Positions 36,043-45,455 of a DNA stretch of 64,000 bases are shown one piece after another; the first letter of the stretch is position 1, and the number at the start of each line of letters is the position of its first letter. Source of the stretch: Nocardioides lianchengensis (GTDB lineage: Bacteria; Actinomycetota; Actinomycetes; Propionibacteriales; Nocardioidaceae); assembly GCF_900101465.1 (NCBI RefSeq), contig NZ_FMZM01000001.1:248001-312000 (forward strand), given 5' to 3'. The notes beneath the pieces were generated by a model. That model searched no databases. It saw only the letters and a program-made list of their open reading frames with translations, and was not told the origin of the DNA. The position numbers and the translations under genes are program-made.

Positions 36043-36531
36043 GTGCCGAGCTCCCAGGACGTCCTCCACGCCCCGCTGCGCGATCAGCTCGAGGTGTTCG
36101 TCGACGAGCACCGGGCCGGGCTGGTCGCCTGCCTCGACGGGCTGAGCGAGGAGGAGGCGCGCCGCTCGCTGGTGCCGTCGCGGACCACCCTGCTGGGGCT
36201 GGTCAAGCACGCGGTGTTCGTCGAGCGGGTCTGGTTCGAGGAGGCCTTCACCGGCCGGTCGCGGGCCGAGCTGGGACTGCCGGAGCACCCGGACGACTCC
36301 TTCGTGCTGGCGCCCGAGGACACGATCGCGTCGGTGCGGGCGGCGTACGACGAGGCCTGTGCGGCGTCCCGGCGCGCGGCGGCGGGGCTGGGACCCGACG
36401 ACGTCGTCAGCGGCAACAGGCGGGGGCCGTTGCCGCTCCGATGGATCTACCTCCACCTGCTGCGCGAGCTGGCCCAGCACGGCGGACACGCCGACATCCT
36501 GCGCGAGCAGGTGCTCGCCTCCCGGCCTTGA
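36043..36531 (+). CDS. DinB/DUF664-family protein (mycothiol transferase-like)
   Basis: Four-helix-bundle protein of 162 aa. The metal-binding His pattern is visible in LGLVKHAVFVERVWFEE and in LLRELAQHGGHADILREQ, matching the DUF664/DinB group, some members of which are thiol-dependent S-transferases using mycothiol or bacillithiol. The start is GTG at 36043, 1 bp after the preceding gene. Enzymatic function is inferred from family only. Confidence 0.85.
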   Translation: MPSSQDVLHAPLRDQLEVFVDEHRAGLVACLDGLSEEEARRSLVPSRTTLLGLVKHAVFVERVWFEEAFTGRSRAELGLPEHPDDSFVLAPEDTIASVRAAYDEACAASRRAAAGLGPDDVVSGNRRGPLPLRWIYLHLLRELAQHGGHADILREQVLASRP

Positions 36532-36554
36532 GACGCCCTGTCACCCTCGGTGGC

Positions 36555-36983
36555 GTGACCCGTCTCGCGCCGCTCGCCCTGCTCGCCGTCCTCACCCTCG
36601 CCGCCTGCTCGGACGCCGAGGACGCCGTCCGCGACGCCGCCTCCGACGCCGCGTCGGACGCGGCCTGCGCGGTCGCCGGCGGCGTCGTCGACGACGCGCG
36701 CAGCCGGGTCGACGGCATCGCCCGCGACCTGGCCTCGGGCACCGCCTCCGAGCGCGCCTCCGCCCGCCGTGAGCTCACCGCCCTCCGGGACAGCCTCGCC
36801 GCCGCCGAGCGTGGGCTCGGCGGCGAGACCCGCGAGCGGCTGGAGCAGGCGCGGAGCGCCGTCGACGACCTGCTCGACCAGGCGAGCGCCGCCGCCGACG
36901 GCACCCAGGTCGACGACGAGGCCGTCGCGTCCGCTCAGGAGGAGTACGACGAGGCCGCCCGCGGGCTGACCGACGTCTGCTGA
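36555..36983 (+). CDS. Putative lipoprotein with helical, Ala/Asp-rich domain
   Basis: Protein of 142 aa. GTG at 36555 gives a lipoprotein signal (MTRLAPLALLAVLTLAAC, lipobox LAAC). The mature part is strongly helical with repeated DAASDAASDAA and EREELxxL-like segments, consistent with a coiled coil, plus two more cysteines (AACAVAGG region and the C-terminal Cys). Function unknown. It trails the DinB-like gene by 23 bp. Confidence 0.7.
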   Translation: MTRLAPLALLAVLTLAACSDAEDAVRDAASDAASDAACAVAGGVVDDARSRVDGIARDLASGTASERASARRELTALRDSLAAAERGLGGETRERLEQARSAVDDLLDQASAAADGTQVDDEAVASAQEEYDEAARGLTDVC

Positions 36984-37135
36984 GGCGTCCGCCGGGCCCC
37001 GGCCACCGCTCGGCGCGTGGGCGACCCGGTCAGACGTGGCAGTGGTCTCGAGCACCGGGTCCGTATGACGTCGGCCACGGGCCAGGCGAAAACCTGTCGA
37101 GGATGGTCGGTGGTGCGTCGTACCGTCGTCCCTTG

Positions 37136-40100
37136 ATGAGCAGCGCCACCCTCGGGGACACCACCACCGCCACGACCACCCTCCTCCCGACGACGGAGGA
37201 CCCGCGCCGCCGCGTCGACTGGCGCCGGCTGCGCAACGGCGTGGCGATCGCGGCGCTGGTCGCCTCGATGATCTCCGCGATCGGTCAGGCCCTCGGCACC
37301 GTGGTGGCCGGCCGGCTGGCCGACGACCCGACCGGGCGGCTGGTCGGGCTGCTCGCGATCTGCGTGGTCGGCTCCGCCGTGCTCGACACGATCGGCCGCA
37401 CCGCCTGGGCGGGGGTGTCGGACCGGGCCGAGGGCCAGCTCCGCGCCGACCTGCTCGAGGCCGCGCTGCACCAGCCGCTGGCGCTGCTGTCCGAGCAGGC
37501 CGTCGGCGAGGTGCTCGACCGCGTCGACGACGACACCCACGAGGTCGGCGCGCTCGTGCGTCGGCAGGTCTGGGACGCGCTGCGCACCGTCTTCACCACG
37601 GTGCCGATGTGGATCGTCGCCGGGGTGACCTGGTGGCCAGCCTGGTTCCTCTTCCCGGTGGTCGGGGTGGTCACCTTCGTGATCGTCCGGCCGCTGCTCG
37701 GCGAGATCGCGCGCCGCAAGGTCGTCGAGGAGATGGCCTGGACCGACCACGCGGCTGCGATGGAGGAGGGCGTCACCGGCCGCGACGACCTGCGCACCAG
37801 CCTCGGCCAGGCCCACGTCGTACGACGGCTCGCGGGGCTGTCGGCCCGCGTGCACGAGCTGTTCGGCCAGGTGCTGGCCGTCGAGACCCGGCTCGCGCGG
37901 CGCGCCGGCCTGCTGCTGCACGGCCTGCTCGCGGGGGTGGGCGTGGTCGGGGTCGCGCTGGCCGCGGGCGGCGATCTGTCCGTGCCGCGCCTGGTGACGC
38001 TGTTCCTGGTCACGACGATGTTCGTCGGCCAGATCGACCAGGTTGCCCGCCACCTGCCCGACCTCCAGGCGGGGGTCGGGGCGCTGATCCGGCTGCGCCA
38101 GATGCTGGGCGCGGAGCCGGAGCCGATCGGCGGCCGGCCGCTGCCCGACGGCAGCCTCGAGGTGGAGCTGCGCGGGCTGCACTTCTCCTACGCCGAGGGC
38201 ACCTTCGCGCTGCGCGACGTCGACCTGCGGGTCCCGGCGGGTCAGACGATCGCCCTCGTCGGCCGCACCGGGTCCGGCAAGTCCACCCTCGCCTCGCTGC
38301 TGTCGCGCGCGGTCGACCCGGAGCCGGGCAGCGTCCTGCTGGGCGGGGTCGACGTCCTCGAGCTCGACCTGCAGCGGCTGCGCGCCTCGGTCGGCGTGGT
38401 CACCCAGCGCACCGAGATCCTCGCCGGCACGCTCGCCGAGAACGTCGCCCTCTTCGCCGACCTGCCCCGGCCGCGGATCGAGGCGGCGGTCGCCGAGCTG
38501 GGCCTCGCCGACTGGGTCGCGGGCCTGCCCGACGGCCTCGACACCCGGCTCGGACCCGGTGGCACCACCCTCTCGGCGGGCGAGGAGCAGTTGGTCGCCT
38601 TCGCCCGGCTGCTCGTCCGCGACGTCCGGGTCGTGGTCCTCGACGAGGCGACCGCGCGGATGGACCCGCTCACCGAGGCGCGCGTCGTACGAGCGTCCGA
38701 GCGGCTGCTCGCGGGCCGCACCGGCGTCCTGGTGGCCCACCGGCTCTCGACGGTGGCCCGGGCCGACCTGGTCGCCGTGCTGGAGCTCGGCCGGGTCGTC
38801 CAGCAGGGTCCGCGCGCGCTGCTCGCCACCCGCCCCGGCCACTTCCGCGACCTGCTCGACGCAGGCGGCTCCGAGCAGGCCGAGGAGCCGGAGGACGAGC
38901 CCGCCACCGCCGTCGGCGGCGTACGACGCTCCGGCGCGCCGCCGGACCTCCCGGTGGTGCCCGACGGGCCGAGCCTGACCCGCGGCATCACCCATGCCCT
39001 GCTGGTCGAGCCGCGGTGGGGCGTCGCCGGCGCCGTGCTCTTCCTGGTGGCGGCCGTCGTCGGCGCCTACGGCGCGGTCACCGGGCTGGTCTGGGGCCAC
39101 ATCGTCGAGGACCTGCAGGCGGGTGGCCAGCCGGTGCTGCTGACCCTCGGGCTGGTCGTGTCGCTGCTCGCGGCGCCGCTGCTGCTGGCGAGCGCGTTCG
39201 TCCGCTACCCGCGCTGGTGGATCGAGGTGATGCTCCGTGTGCGGATGGGCGTCCTCGCCGGCCAGACCGAGCAGCACCGGCTGACCCGCACCCCGCCCGG
39301 CGAGGTGGTCGCCCGCGCGATGGACGCCGACCGGTTCGCCCGCTACGCCGACCGCTGGGTCGACTTCGTCAACGGCCTGGCCATCGTGGTCGTGACCGCG
39401 ATCCTGGGCGGCAGCCTGCTGGCCGGCGGCGTGCTGCTGGCCGTGATGGTGGCCTCGGCCCTGGCCTCGTCGGTCGGCCGGCCGATCGCGGGCCGCTCGG
39501 CGACCGCCTCCTCCGCGGCCCGGGCCCGGTTCGGTCGCTCGCTGGTCTCCGCGCTGGAGTCCGCGCGCACGGTCAAGCTGGCTGCCGCCACCCCTGACGT
39601 CCACGCCCACCTGCGCCGGGTCGACGGTGGCCGGGTGGACGCCGCCGTGCGCGAGCACCGCGTCCAGGCGGTCCTCGACGGCGTCCCGGTCGTCATGGTC
39701 CAGGCCGGCGTGGTCGCCGCCTGGGCGGTCTTCTTCTCGGGCGGCTGGGGGTTGGCGACCGCGCTGCTGGTCGCCAACGCCGTCAACGGCTTCGACTGGT
39801 TCGGCCGGGTCGCGGGCGCGGTCATCACCGAGGCGCCCGGCACCCGCTCCTGGCAGCAGGCGACCAGTCGGCTCGCCGGCGGGGTCGACCTGATGGACCT
39901 CCCGCCGGGGGTCGACCTCGTGACCGGTGCCGCCCCGGCTCCGGCCACCGCTGAGCGGGTGCCCCTGCGCGAGCTGGAGCTGCGGGGAGTCGAGGCGGTC
40001 CACGACGACGGGGTCCGCGGCGTGGTCGGGGTCGACCTGACCCTCCAGGCCGGCGAGCTGGTGCTGCTGCTGGGCCAGGTCGGTTCCGGCAAGTCCAGCC

Positions 40101-40645
40101 TGCTGGCCGCCCTGGCCGGCCTGGTCGAGCACACCGGGTCGATCCGCTGGAACGGCGCCGAGGTGGTCGACGCCCAGACCTTCCTGCGGCCGGGGCAGGT
40201 CGCCCACATCGCCCAGGTGCCGCGGGTGCTCTCCGGCACCTTCGCCGACAACGTCCGGCTCGGCCACGAGCGGCCGTTCGACGGCGCGGTCGCCGACGCC
40301 CGGCTGGCCGCCGACGTCGCCGACGCCGGCGGGCCCGACGCCCTGGTCGGCCACCGCGGGGTCCGGCTCTCCGGCGGTCAGGTCCAGCGGCTCGCGCTGG
40401 CCCGCGCCCTGGCCGCCGAGACCGAGCTGCTGCTCGCCGACGACGTCTCGAGCGCCCTCGACGCCGCCACCGAGATCGAGCTGTGGCGGGCCCTGCGCGA
40501 GCGCGGCACGACCGTCCTCGGCGCGACGTCGAAGCAGGCGGCCCTGGCCCAGGCCGACCGGGTCGTGGTCCTGGTCGACGGCACCGTCGCCGGCGTCGGG
40601 CCGTGGGCCGAGCTGGCGCCGACCTGGGGGCACCTGGCGGGGTAA
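37136..40645 (+). CDS. Double ABC exporter (TM-NBD-TM-NBD in one chain) with one degenerate ATP site
   Basis: Single polypeptide of 1169 aa carrying two complete type-IV exporter halves. NBD1: Walker A GRTGSGKSTL (about residue 375), signature LSAGEEQ, Walker B VVVLDEATARMD. NBD2: Walker A GQVGSGKSSLL (about 981), signature LSGGQVQRLALA, Walker B LLLADDVSSALD. In NBD2 the catalytic Glu after Walker B is Asp, and NBD1's signature departs from LSGGQ. These two belong to the same composite site, so one site looks degenerate and the other canonical. Substrate unknown. ATG at 37136; upstream GTG at 37103 possible. Confidence 0.92.
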   Translation: MSSATLGDTTTATTTLLPTTEDPRRRVDWRRLRNGVAIAALVASMISAIGQALGTVVAGRLADDPTGRLVGLLAICVVGSAVLDTIGRTAWAGVSDRAEGQLRADLLEAALHQPLALLSEQAVGEVLDRVDDDTHEVGALVRRQVWDALRTVFTTVPMWIVAGVTWWPAWFLFPVVGVVTFVIVRPLLGEIARRKVVEEMAWTDHAAAMEEGVTGRDDLRTSLGQAHVVRRLAGLSARVHELFGQVLAVETRLARRAGLLLHGLLAGVGVVGVALAAGGDLSVPRLVTLFLVTTMFVGQIDQVARHLPDLQAGVGALIRLRQMLGAEPEPIGGRPLPDGSLEVELRGLHFSYAEGTFALRDVDLRVPAGQTIALVGRTGSGKSTLASLLSRAVDPEPGSVLLGGVDVLELDLQRLRASVGVVTQRTEILAGTLAENVALFADLPRPRIEAAVAELGLADWVAGLPDGLDTRLGPGGTTLSAGEEQLVAFARLLVRDVRVVVLDEATARMDPLTEARVVRASERLLAGRTGVLVAHRLSTVARADLVAVLELGRVVQQGPRALLATRPGHFRDLLDAGGSEQAEEPEDEPATAVGGVRRSGAPPDLPVVPDGPSLTRGITHALLVEPRWGVAGAVLFLVAAVVGAYGAVTGLVWGHIVEDLQAGGQPVLLTLGLVVSLLAAPLLLASAFVRYPRWWIEVMLRVRMGVLAGQTEQHRLTRTPPGEVVARAMDADRFARYADRWVDFVNGLAIVVVTAILGGSLLAGGVLLAVMVASALASSVGRPIAGRSATASSAARARFGRSLVSALESARTVKLAAATPDVHAHLRRVDGGRVDAAVREHRVQAVLDGVPVVMVQAGVVAAWAVFFSGGWGLATALLVANAVNGFDWFGRVAGAVITEAPGTRSWQQATSRLAGGVDLMDLPPGVDLVTGAAPAPATAERVPLRELELRGVEAVHDDGVRGVVGVDLTLQAGELVLLLGQVGSGKSSLLAALAGLVEHTGSIRWNGAEVVDAQTFLRPGQVAHIAQVPRVLSGTFADNVRLGHERPFDGAVADARLAADVADAGGPDALVGHRGVRLSGGQVQRLALARALAAETELLLADDVSSALDAATEIELWRALRERGTTVLGATSKQAALAQADRVVVLVDGTVAGVGPWAELAPTWGHLAG

Positions 40646-40719
40646 CCCGGCACCTCGGGCCACGGGTCCGGTACCTCCGGCCGAGGTGAGCGACCCGGCC
40701 GGCGACCTAGCGTCGTGGT

Positions 40720-41511
40720 GTGCCGTTCACGCTCGTCCACCCCGCCGCCGTCCTCCCGCTCGTGCGCACCCCGCTGGTGCCGTCCGCGCTCTTCCTCGGC
40801 TCGGTGGCACCGGACCTGCCCTACTTCGTCTCGCTGCGGTGGATCGGTGGCGACTACAACCTGACGCTGACCCACTCGGCGTCCTCGCTGCTGTGGCTGG
40901 ACCCGGCGATCGCACTGGTGCTCCTGGCCGTGTTCCACGGCGTGCTCCGGCGGCCGCTCGTCGCGCTGCTGCCACCTGCCGTGGCGGGCCGATTGTCGCC
41001 GTACGGACTCGTCTGGCGCAGCCCGCGGGCCGCCGCCCTCATCGTGGTGTCGCTGGCGGTCGGGGCGGCGACCCACCTGCTGTGGGACGCGGCGGCCGAT
41101 GCGGCCGGCTACGGCTGGTCGACCCGCCTCAACCTGCTCAGCGACGTGCTGGGCGCGCTCGTCCTGCTGGGCTGGGCCGTGCACTGGTGGCGCACCACCA
41201 CCCCGCGCCCGCTGCCCGACGGGCGCCTCCTGGCGCCCCGCACGCGCACGGCAGCCCTGGGCGCACTGCTCGCGCTGCCGCTGGCCTGGGGCGTCGTCCG
41301 GGTGGCCCAGGTCGCCGGGCAGGTCTGCGACGACCTGCACGAGTACGGCGGCTTCAGCCGCTCCGCCCTCGCCGACCACCTGGCCCGCGAGCTGGTGGTC
41401 CAGGGCGGAGCCGCCCTCGCCGTGGTCGTCGTCTGGTACGCCGCGGTCTGGCACGTCGTCCGGCTGGTCCGGAACGCCGTCGCGGTCAACGGCGGCCGGG
41501 CCCTCGGCTAG
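40720..41511 (+). CDS. DUF4184-family integral membrane protein
   Basis: Membrane protein of 263 aa opening MPFTLVHPAAVLPLVRTPLVPSALFLGSVAPDLPYF, the signature N-terminus of DUF4184 (PFTxxHPAA with a conserved His and Asp pair, and later THLLWDAA). The arrangement of His and Asp in and near membrane helices recalls phospholipase-C-like or metal-dependent membrane hydrolases, but no activity is established. Start GTG at 40720. It is 74 bp after the ABC exporter. Confidence 0.85.
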   Translation: MPFTLVHPAAVLPLVRTPLVPSALFLGSVAPDLPYFVSLRWIGGDYNLTLTHSASSLLWLDPAIALVLLAVFHGVLRRPLVALLPPAVAGRLSPYGLVWRSPRAAALIVVSLAVGAATHLLWDAAADAAGYGWSTRLNLLSDVLGALVLLGWAVHWWRTTTPRPLPDGRLLAPRTRTAALGALLALPLAWGVVRVAQVAGQVCDDLHEYGGFSRSALADHLARELVVQGGAALAVVVVWYAAVWHVVRLVRNAVAVNGGRALG

Positions 41512-41542
41512 GGTGGGGGCAAGACTGCAAGTGCCAGGCCGT

Positions 41543-41561
41543 GTGCCGTGCTCCACGGCAC
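41543..41561 (+). terminator. Hairpin between DUF4184 gene and glycosyltransferase
   Basis: GTGCCGTG-CTC-CACGGCAC, a perfect 8-bp stem 31 bp after the DUF4184 stop. It may terminate that gene or structure the leader of the glycosyltransferase. Confidence 0.45.
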
Positions 41562-41656
41562 CCCGCGAGTCCGGCGCCAGCAGCAACTTGAGGCGGCAGC
41601 GAGATGAACTCGCGACAGCGCACGACTCAGCAGCCAGCACCCCACCGGGCGTTCCG

Positions 41657-42805
41657 GTGATCTCGTTCGTGTGGTCCCCGGGCGAGCGGCTCCCCGCGGG
41701 CACCGGCGGCTCGGAGAACTACACCGTCGGCCAGGTCCGGGAGCTGAACCGTCGAGGCATCGCCGCGCGCGTCGTCAGCATCGGGCTCGGTGCCGCGGAC
41801 GGTCGCGAGGAGTTCGCCGACGTCCCGTTCCTCGCGCTGCCCCGCCTCGAGGACGTCACCGGGCTGGACGGCACGGCGGTCTTCGTCAGCGAGGCGCCGC
41901 TCGTTCCGACCCGCGGCCCGGCGTACCAGATCCTGCACGTGCCGCCGCCGCTGCGGGGACCGCGCCGGGCCGAGGTGGCGGCCGCCACCCGCGACCGGAC
42001 CCTGATCGCCACGAGCCGCTACGCCGCAGGCCTGTGGGCGCAGTTCCTCGACGTGGACGTCGACACCGTGCACGTCGTCCACCCGTTTGCGGAGCCCGTC
42101 TTCGCGGTGGTGCCGCGTCCCGCGCCCGAGCCTGGTCGACAACGCGTGCTCTACGCGGGTCGGCTGAGCCCGGAGAAGGGGATCTACACCTTCCTCTCGA
42201 TGCTGCACAGCGAGCTGGTCGACCAGGACCCTTCCCTGCACTTCACCGTCACGACGGCGGGCGCCGACAAGCCGCAGGGCCGCATCATCGAGGCGATGCT
42301 CCGGACCCATCCCCGCGTCGACCTGGTGCCCGCCCGGACCACCCCGGCCGGCGTCGCGGCGCTGATGGCGGCGCACGACGTGGTGGCGATGCCCTCGAAC
42401 GGGCAGTACTGGCACGAGACCTTCGGGATCGTCTCGATCGAGGCGCAGCACGCCGGAGCCCGGGTCGTGGCCTCGGACGACGGCGGTCTCCCGGAGACCC
42501 AGTGCGGCGGGCTGCGCCTGGTCGAGGCCGACCACGCCGAGGCGCTGGCGCTCGGGATCGTCGAGTCCTTGTCGCTGCCCCCAGTCTCGGGAGCGGAACG
42601 GGCGCTGGCCGCCGAGAGGTACACGGTGGCCCAGTCGGTCGACACGCTGCTGGACGTGCTCAGGTCGCCGTCGACGACCACGCCGTACCGCGTCGTCCAG
42701 GAGCTGGAGGAGATGGTCAACCTGCCGTCGGCCGCACCGCCGACGAGGTGGCCGGTCCCCGCGACCACCCGCGCCGCCTGTGGAGCGGGAGGGGTGGCAT
42801 CGTGA
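41657..42805 (+). CDS. Glycosyltransferase family 4
   Basis: GT-B fold retaining glycosyltransferase, 382 aa. The N-terminal domain starts ISFVWSPGERLPAGTGGSENYTVGQVRELNRRG with the GGSE acceptor loop; the C-terminal donor domain has VLYAGRLSPEKGIYTFL and the EX7E motif HETFGIVSIEAQ, then ASDDGGLPE. The start is uncertain: GTG at 41657 puts the protein at the usual N-terminus but has no obvious ribosome-binding site, and TTG at 41588 would add 23 residues. The next gene's GTG overlaps its TGA. Donor and acceptor unknown. Confidence 0.85.
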   Translation: MISFVWSPGERLPAGTGGSENYTVGQVRELNRRGIAARVVSIGLGAADGREEFADVPFLALPRLEDVTGLDGTAVFVSEAPLVPTRGPAYQILHVPPPLRGPRRAEVAAATRDRTLIATSRYAAGLWAQFLDVDVDTVHVVHPFAEPVFAVVPRPAPEPGRQRVLYAGRLSPEKGIYTFLSMLHSELVDQDPSLHFTVTTAGADKPQGRIIEAMLRTHPRVDLVPARTTPAGVAALMAAHDVVAMPSNGQYWHETFGIVSIEAQHAGARVVASDDGGLPETQCGGLRLVEADHAEALALGIVESLSLPPVSGAERALAAERYTVAQSVDTLLDVLRSPSTTTPYRVVQELEEMVNLPSAAPPTRWPVPATTRAACGAGGVAS

Positions 42806-43245
42806 CCTCCGAGAGCGCCCACAACGACGCCGACCTCAGCTATGTCCGGGACGCGCTGAGGGCCCTCCGGGACGCGGGTCTCGCCAGTGATGCCGTGGTC
42901 GCCGGAGCCCGCGACCCGCGGCTGCGCGCCTCCGCCCGTCGTACGCGCGTGGCGCAGCGGGACGACGTGCGCGCCCTGACCTCCCTGATGCGCGAGTGGG
43001 GCCGCACGGTCGTGGTCACCCGGCCGGTCGCCGCGGCATCGGCCGGGACGTCGGCGGCGGACGTGCCGGTGAGCGATCGGGGCCTCGTCGCGCTCCTCGT
43101 CGCCCAGGCCGAGGCGTCGATCCGCAGTGCGCGGATCGAGATGGTGGCGGGATTCGGGACCGTCAGTCGCGCTCACGCGGAGGGGACCATCCGGGCCGGC
43201 TCCCGCGAGCTGGCCGTTCTCCGCCGTCTGGAACCCGAGGGCTAG
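42802..43245 (+). CDS. Helical protein of unknown function coupled to the glycosyltransferase
   Basis: Protein of 147 aa, predominantly helical and Arg/Ala-rich: YVRDALRALRDAGLASDAVV, RRTRVAQRDDVRALTSLMREWGRTVVV, then IRSARIEMVAGFGTVSRAHAEGTIRAG. There is no signal peptide or membrane helix. Its GTG overlaps the glycosyltransferase stop (GTGA), so it is translationally coupled and may be an accessory protein for that enzyme (inference). No family recognised. Confidence 0.7.
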   Translation: MTSESAHNDADLSYVRDALRALRDAGLASDAVVAGARDPRLRASARRTRVAQRDDVRALTSLMREWGRTVVVTRPVAAASAGTSAADVPVSDRGLVALLVAQAEASIRSARIEMVAGFGTVSRAHAEGTIRAGSRELAVLRRLEPEG

Positions 43246-43256
43246 CCTCGACGACC

Positions 43257-44039
43257 GTGGAGACCCTGACCGTCCCGACGTCCGACGGCTTCGGGATCGC
43301 CGTCCAGCTCGCCGGTCCCGACGACGGACCACCGCTGCTCCTGCTGGCCGGGCAGGCCAACAACCACCACTGGTGGGACCACGTGCGCGGCGGCTTCGAG
43401 GACCGCTGGCGCACGATCAGCCTCGACCAGCGCGGCACCGGCGACAGCCGCGGGCCCGTGACGGAGTGGTCGACGCGGCTCTTCGCCGCGGACGCGGCCG
43501 CGGTCGTCGAGCATCTGGTGGGCGGGCCGGTCCCGGTCTACGGCACGTCGATGGGCGGTCGGGTCGCCCAGGTGCTGGCGGGGGAGCACCCGGAGCTGGT
43601 CGATCGGCTGGTGCTGGCCTGCACCTCGCCTGGCGGCGCGCACGCCCACGAGCGCGACGCCGCCGTACGACGGGAGCTGGCCCACCCCGACCCGGCCCAC
43701 CGCCGGGCGGTGCTGCGCGACCTCTTCTACACCGACGCGTGGCCGCACCGGCCCGAGGACAGCGTGCTGTTCGGCGACCGGGCGATGAGCGCCGACGAGA
43801 CCCGGGCCCACCTGCGGGCCAGCGCCCGGCACGACGCCTGGGACCTGCTGCCGCGGATCACTGCGCCGACCCTGGTGCTGCACGGCACCGACGACCGGAT
43901 GGTGCCGACCGCCAACGCGCCGCTGCTCGCCGAGCGGATCCCGGGAGCGCTGCTGCACCTGCACGAGGGCGGCCGACACGGGTTCTTCGAGGAGTCCGCG
44001 ACCGACATCACGCCGCTGGTCCGGGAGTTCCTGGAATAG
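43257..44039 (+). CDS. Alpha/beta-fold hydrolase
   Basis: Serine hydrolase of 260 aa. The oxyanion region is LLLLAGQANNHHWWDHV, the nucleophile elbow is YGTSMGGRVAQVLA, the acid is in LHGTDDRMVP and the His in GGRHGFFEE, completing a Ser-Asp-His triad. The start is GTG at 43257, 11 bp after the helical protein. Substrate cannot be assigned; the general sequence style is that of the BioH/3-oxoadipate enol-lactonase-like group. Confidence 0.88.
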   Translation: METLTVPTSDGFGIAVQLAGPDDGPPLLLLAGQANNHHWWDHVRGGFEDRWRTISLDQRGTGDSRGPVTEWSTRLFAADAAAVVEHLVGGPVPVYGTSMGGRVAQVLAGEHPELVDRLVLACTSPGGAHAHERDAAVRRELAHPDPAHRRAVLRDLFYTDAWPHRPEDSVLFGDRAMSADETRAHLRASARHDAWDLLPRITAPTLVLHGTDDRMVPTANAPLLAERIPGALLHLHEGGRHGFFEESATDITPLVREFLE

Positions 44040-44097
44040 GTGCCCGCGGGGGCCAGGTTGGAGGATGAGTCCGCCCGACTCCGAGCCGAAAGCGATC

Positions 44098-45312
44098 ATG
44101 ACGACGACCGCGCCCGCCACCAGCACCGACTCGACCCCGGAGCTCGGTGGCCGAAGGTTCGTGCTCGCCGTGCTCGCGCTCGCCGTCGGCGGCTTCGCGA
44201 TCGGCACCACCGAGTTCGTGACCATGGGGCTGCTCCCGCAGATCGCCGAGGGCATCGGCGTCTCGGAGCCGAAGGCCGGCCACGTGATCTCGGCGTACGC
44301 GCTCGGGGTCGTCGTCGGTGTGCCGATCCTGTCCTTCTTCGCCGCGCGACTGCCGCGACGCGGCCTGCTGGTCGGCCTGATGGGCGCGTACGGCGCGTTC
44401 AACCTGCTCAGCGCGGCCGCCAGCGGCTACGGCCTGCTCACCCTGGCCCGCTTCCTCGACGGGCTGCCGCACGGCGCCTACTTCGGCGTCGCCAGCCTGG
44501 TCGCCGCCAGCCTCGCCGAGCCGCGGCATCGCGGCCGCGCGGTGGCCAGCGTGATGCTCGGTCTCTCCTTCGCCAACGTGGTCGGCGTCCCGGCCGCGAC
44601 CTGGGTCGGCCAGGCCATGGGCTGGCGCGCGGCGTACGTGATGACCTCGGTCATCGCGCTGCTGACGATGGTCCTGGTGCTGCTGTTCGTGCCGTCGGTG
44701 CCGGGCGACAAGGAGGCCACCGGTCGCCAGGAGGCGCGTGACTTCTTCAGCCGCAAGCAGGTCTGGCTGACCATGGCCGCCGGTGCGATCGGGTTCGGCG
44801 GGCTGTTCGCCGTCTACTCCTACATCGCCACCACGGTCACCGACGTCGCCGGCCTCAGCGAGGGCGCGGTCCCGTTCTTCCTGCTGGCCTTCGGACTCGG
44901 CATGGTCGGCGGCACCTGGCTCGCGGGCGAGCTCGCGGCCTGGTCGGTCTTCCGGTCGCTGCTGTGGTCAGGCGTCGGCTCGGTTGTGATCATGCTGGTC
45001 TTCTGGGCGGTCGCGCCGTACGGCTGGTGGCTGCTGCCGGTGGTCTTCTCGATCACCGCCATCGGCTCGATCCTGGTCACCAACCTGCAGCTGCGGCTGA
45101 TGGACGTCGCCGGCGATGCGGTCACCCTCGGCGCGGCGATGAACCACGCGGCCCTGAACACCGCCAACGCGCTCGGTGCCTGGCTGGGCGGCCTGGTGAT
45201 CGCGGCCGGCTACGGCTACCGCTCGCCCGCCCTCGTCGGTGCGGCCCTGTCGGTCCTCGGCATCGGCATCCTCCTCTGGTCGGCGGCCAGCCACCGCCGC
45301 GACCACGCCTGA
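44098..45312 (+). CDS. MFS transporter (DHA1 family, AraJ/CmlR-like)
   Basis: Twelve-helix major facilitator of 404 aa. The first helix has the DHA1 signature LALAVGGFAIGTTEFVTMGLLPQIAEGIGVSE, motif A is seen in RLPRRGLLVGLMGAYGAF, and motif C-like GVPAATWVGQAMGWR in helix 5. This pattern is common in drug or sugar efflux pumps such as AraJ and Cmx. ATG at 44098 preferred; ATG at 44065 has a GGAGG but only 1-2 nt from the start codon. Substrate unknown. Confidence 0.88.
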   Translation: MTTTAPATSTDSTPELGGRRFVLAVLALAVGGFAIGTTEFVTMGLLPQIAEGIGVSEPKAGHVISAYALGVVVGVPILSFFAARLPRRGLLVGLMGAYGAFNLLSAAASGYGLLTLARFLDGLPHGAYFGVASLVAASLAEPRHRGRAVASVMLGLSFANVVGVPAATWVGQAMGWRAAYVMTSVIALLTMVLVLLFVPSVPGDKEATGRQEARDFFSRKQVWLTMAAGAIGFGGLFAVYSYIATTVTDVAGLSEGAVPFFLLAFGLGMVGGTWLAGELAAWSVFRSLLWSGVGSVVIMLVFWAVAPYGWWLLPVVFSITAIGSILVTNLQLRLMDVAGDAVTLGAAMNHAALNTANALGAWLGGLVIAAGYGYRSPALVGAALSVLGIGILLWSAASHRRDHA

Positions 45313-45315
45313 CCG

Positions 45316-45455
45316 CGACCCGTCACTCGATGTCGCCTTTTCGCGGCGTGTCGATCCGAGATCGACGGGTCGCTGAGCGGCGTACGGCGTCCGCTGGTCG
45401 AACCGTCACCGGCTGACCGACACGCCGCAGAAACAGGTCATCCAGTGACGGGTCG
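45316..45455. terminator. Long imperfect inverted repeat between MFS and GNAT genes
   Basis: Two 40-bp arms, 45316-45355 (CGACCCGTCACT...GGCGTGTCG) and 45416-45455 (complement), with several mismatches. An inner hairpin GTCGAT-CCGAG-ATCGAC lies on the boundary of the left arm. The right arm runs into the last codons of the GNAT gene. Probably a bidirectional terminator. Confidence 0.65.
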
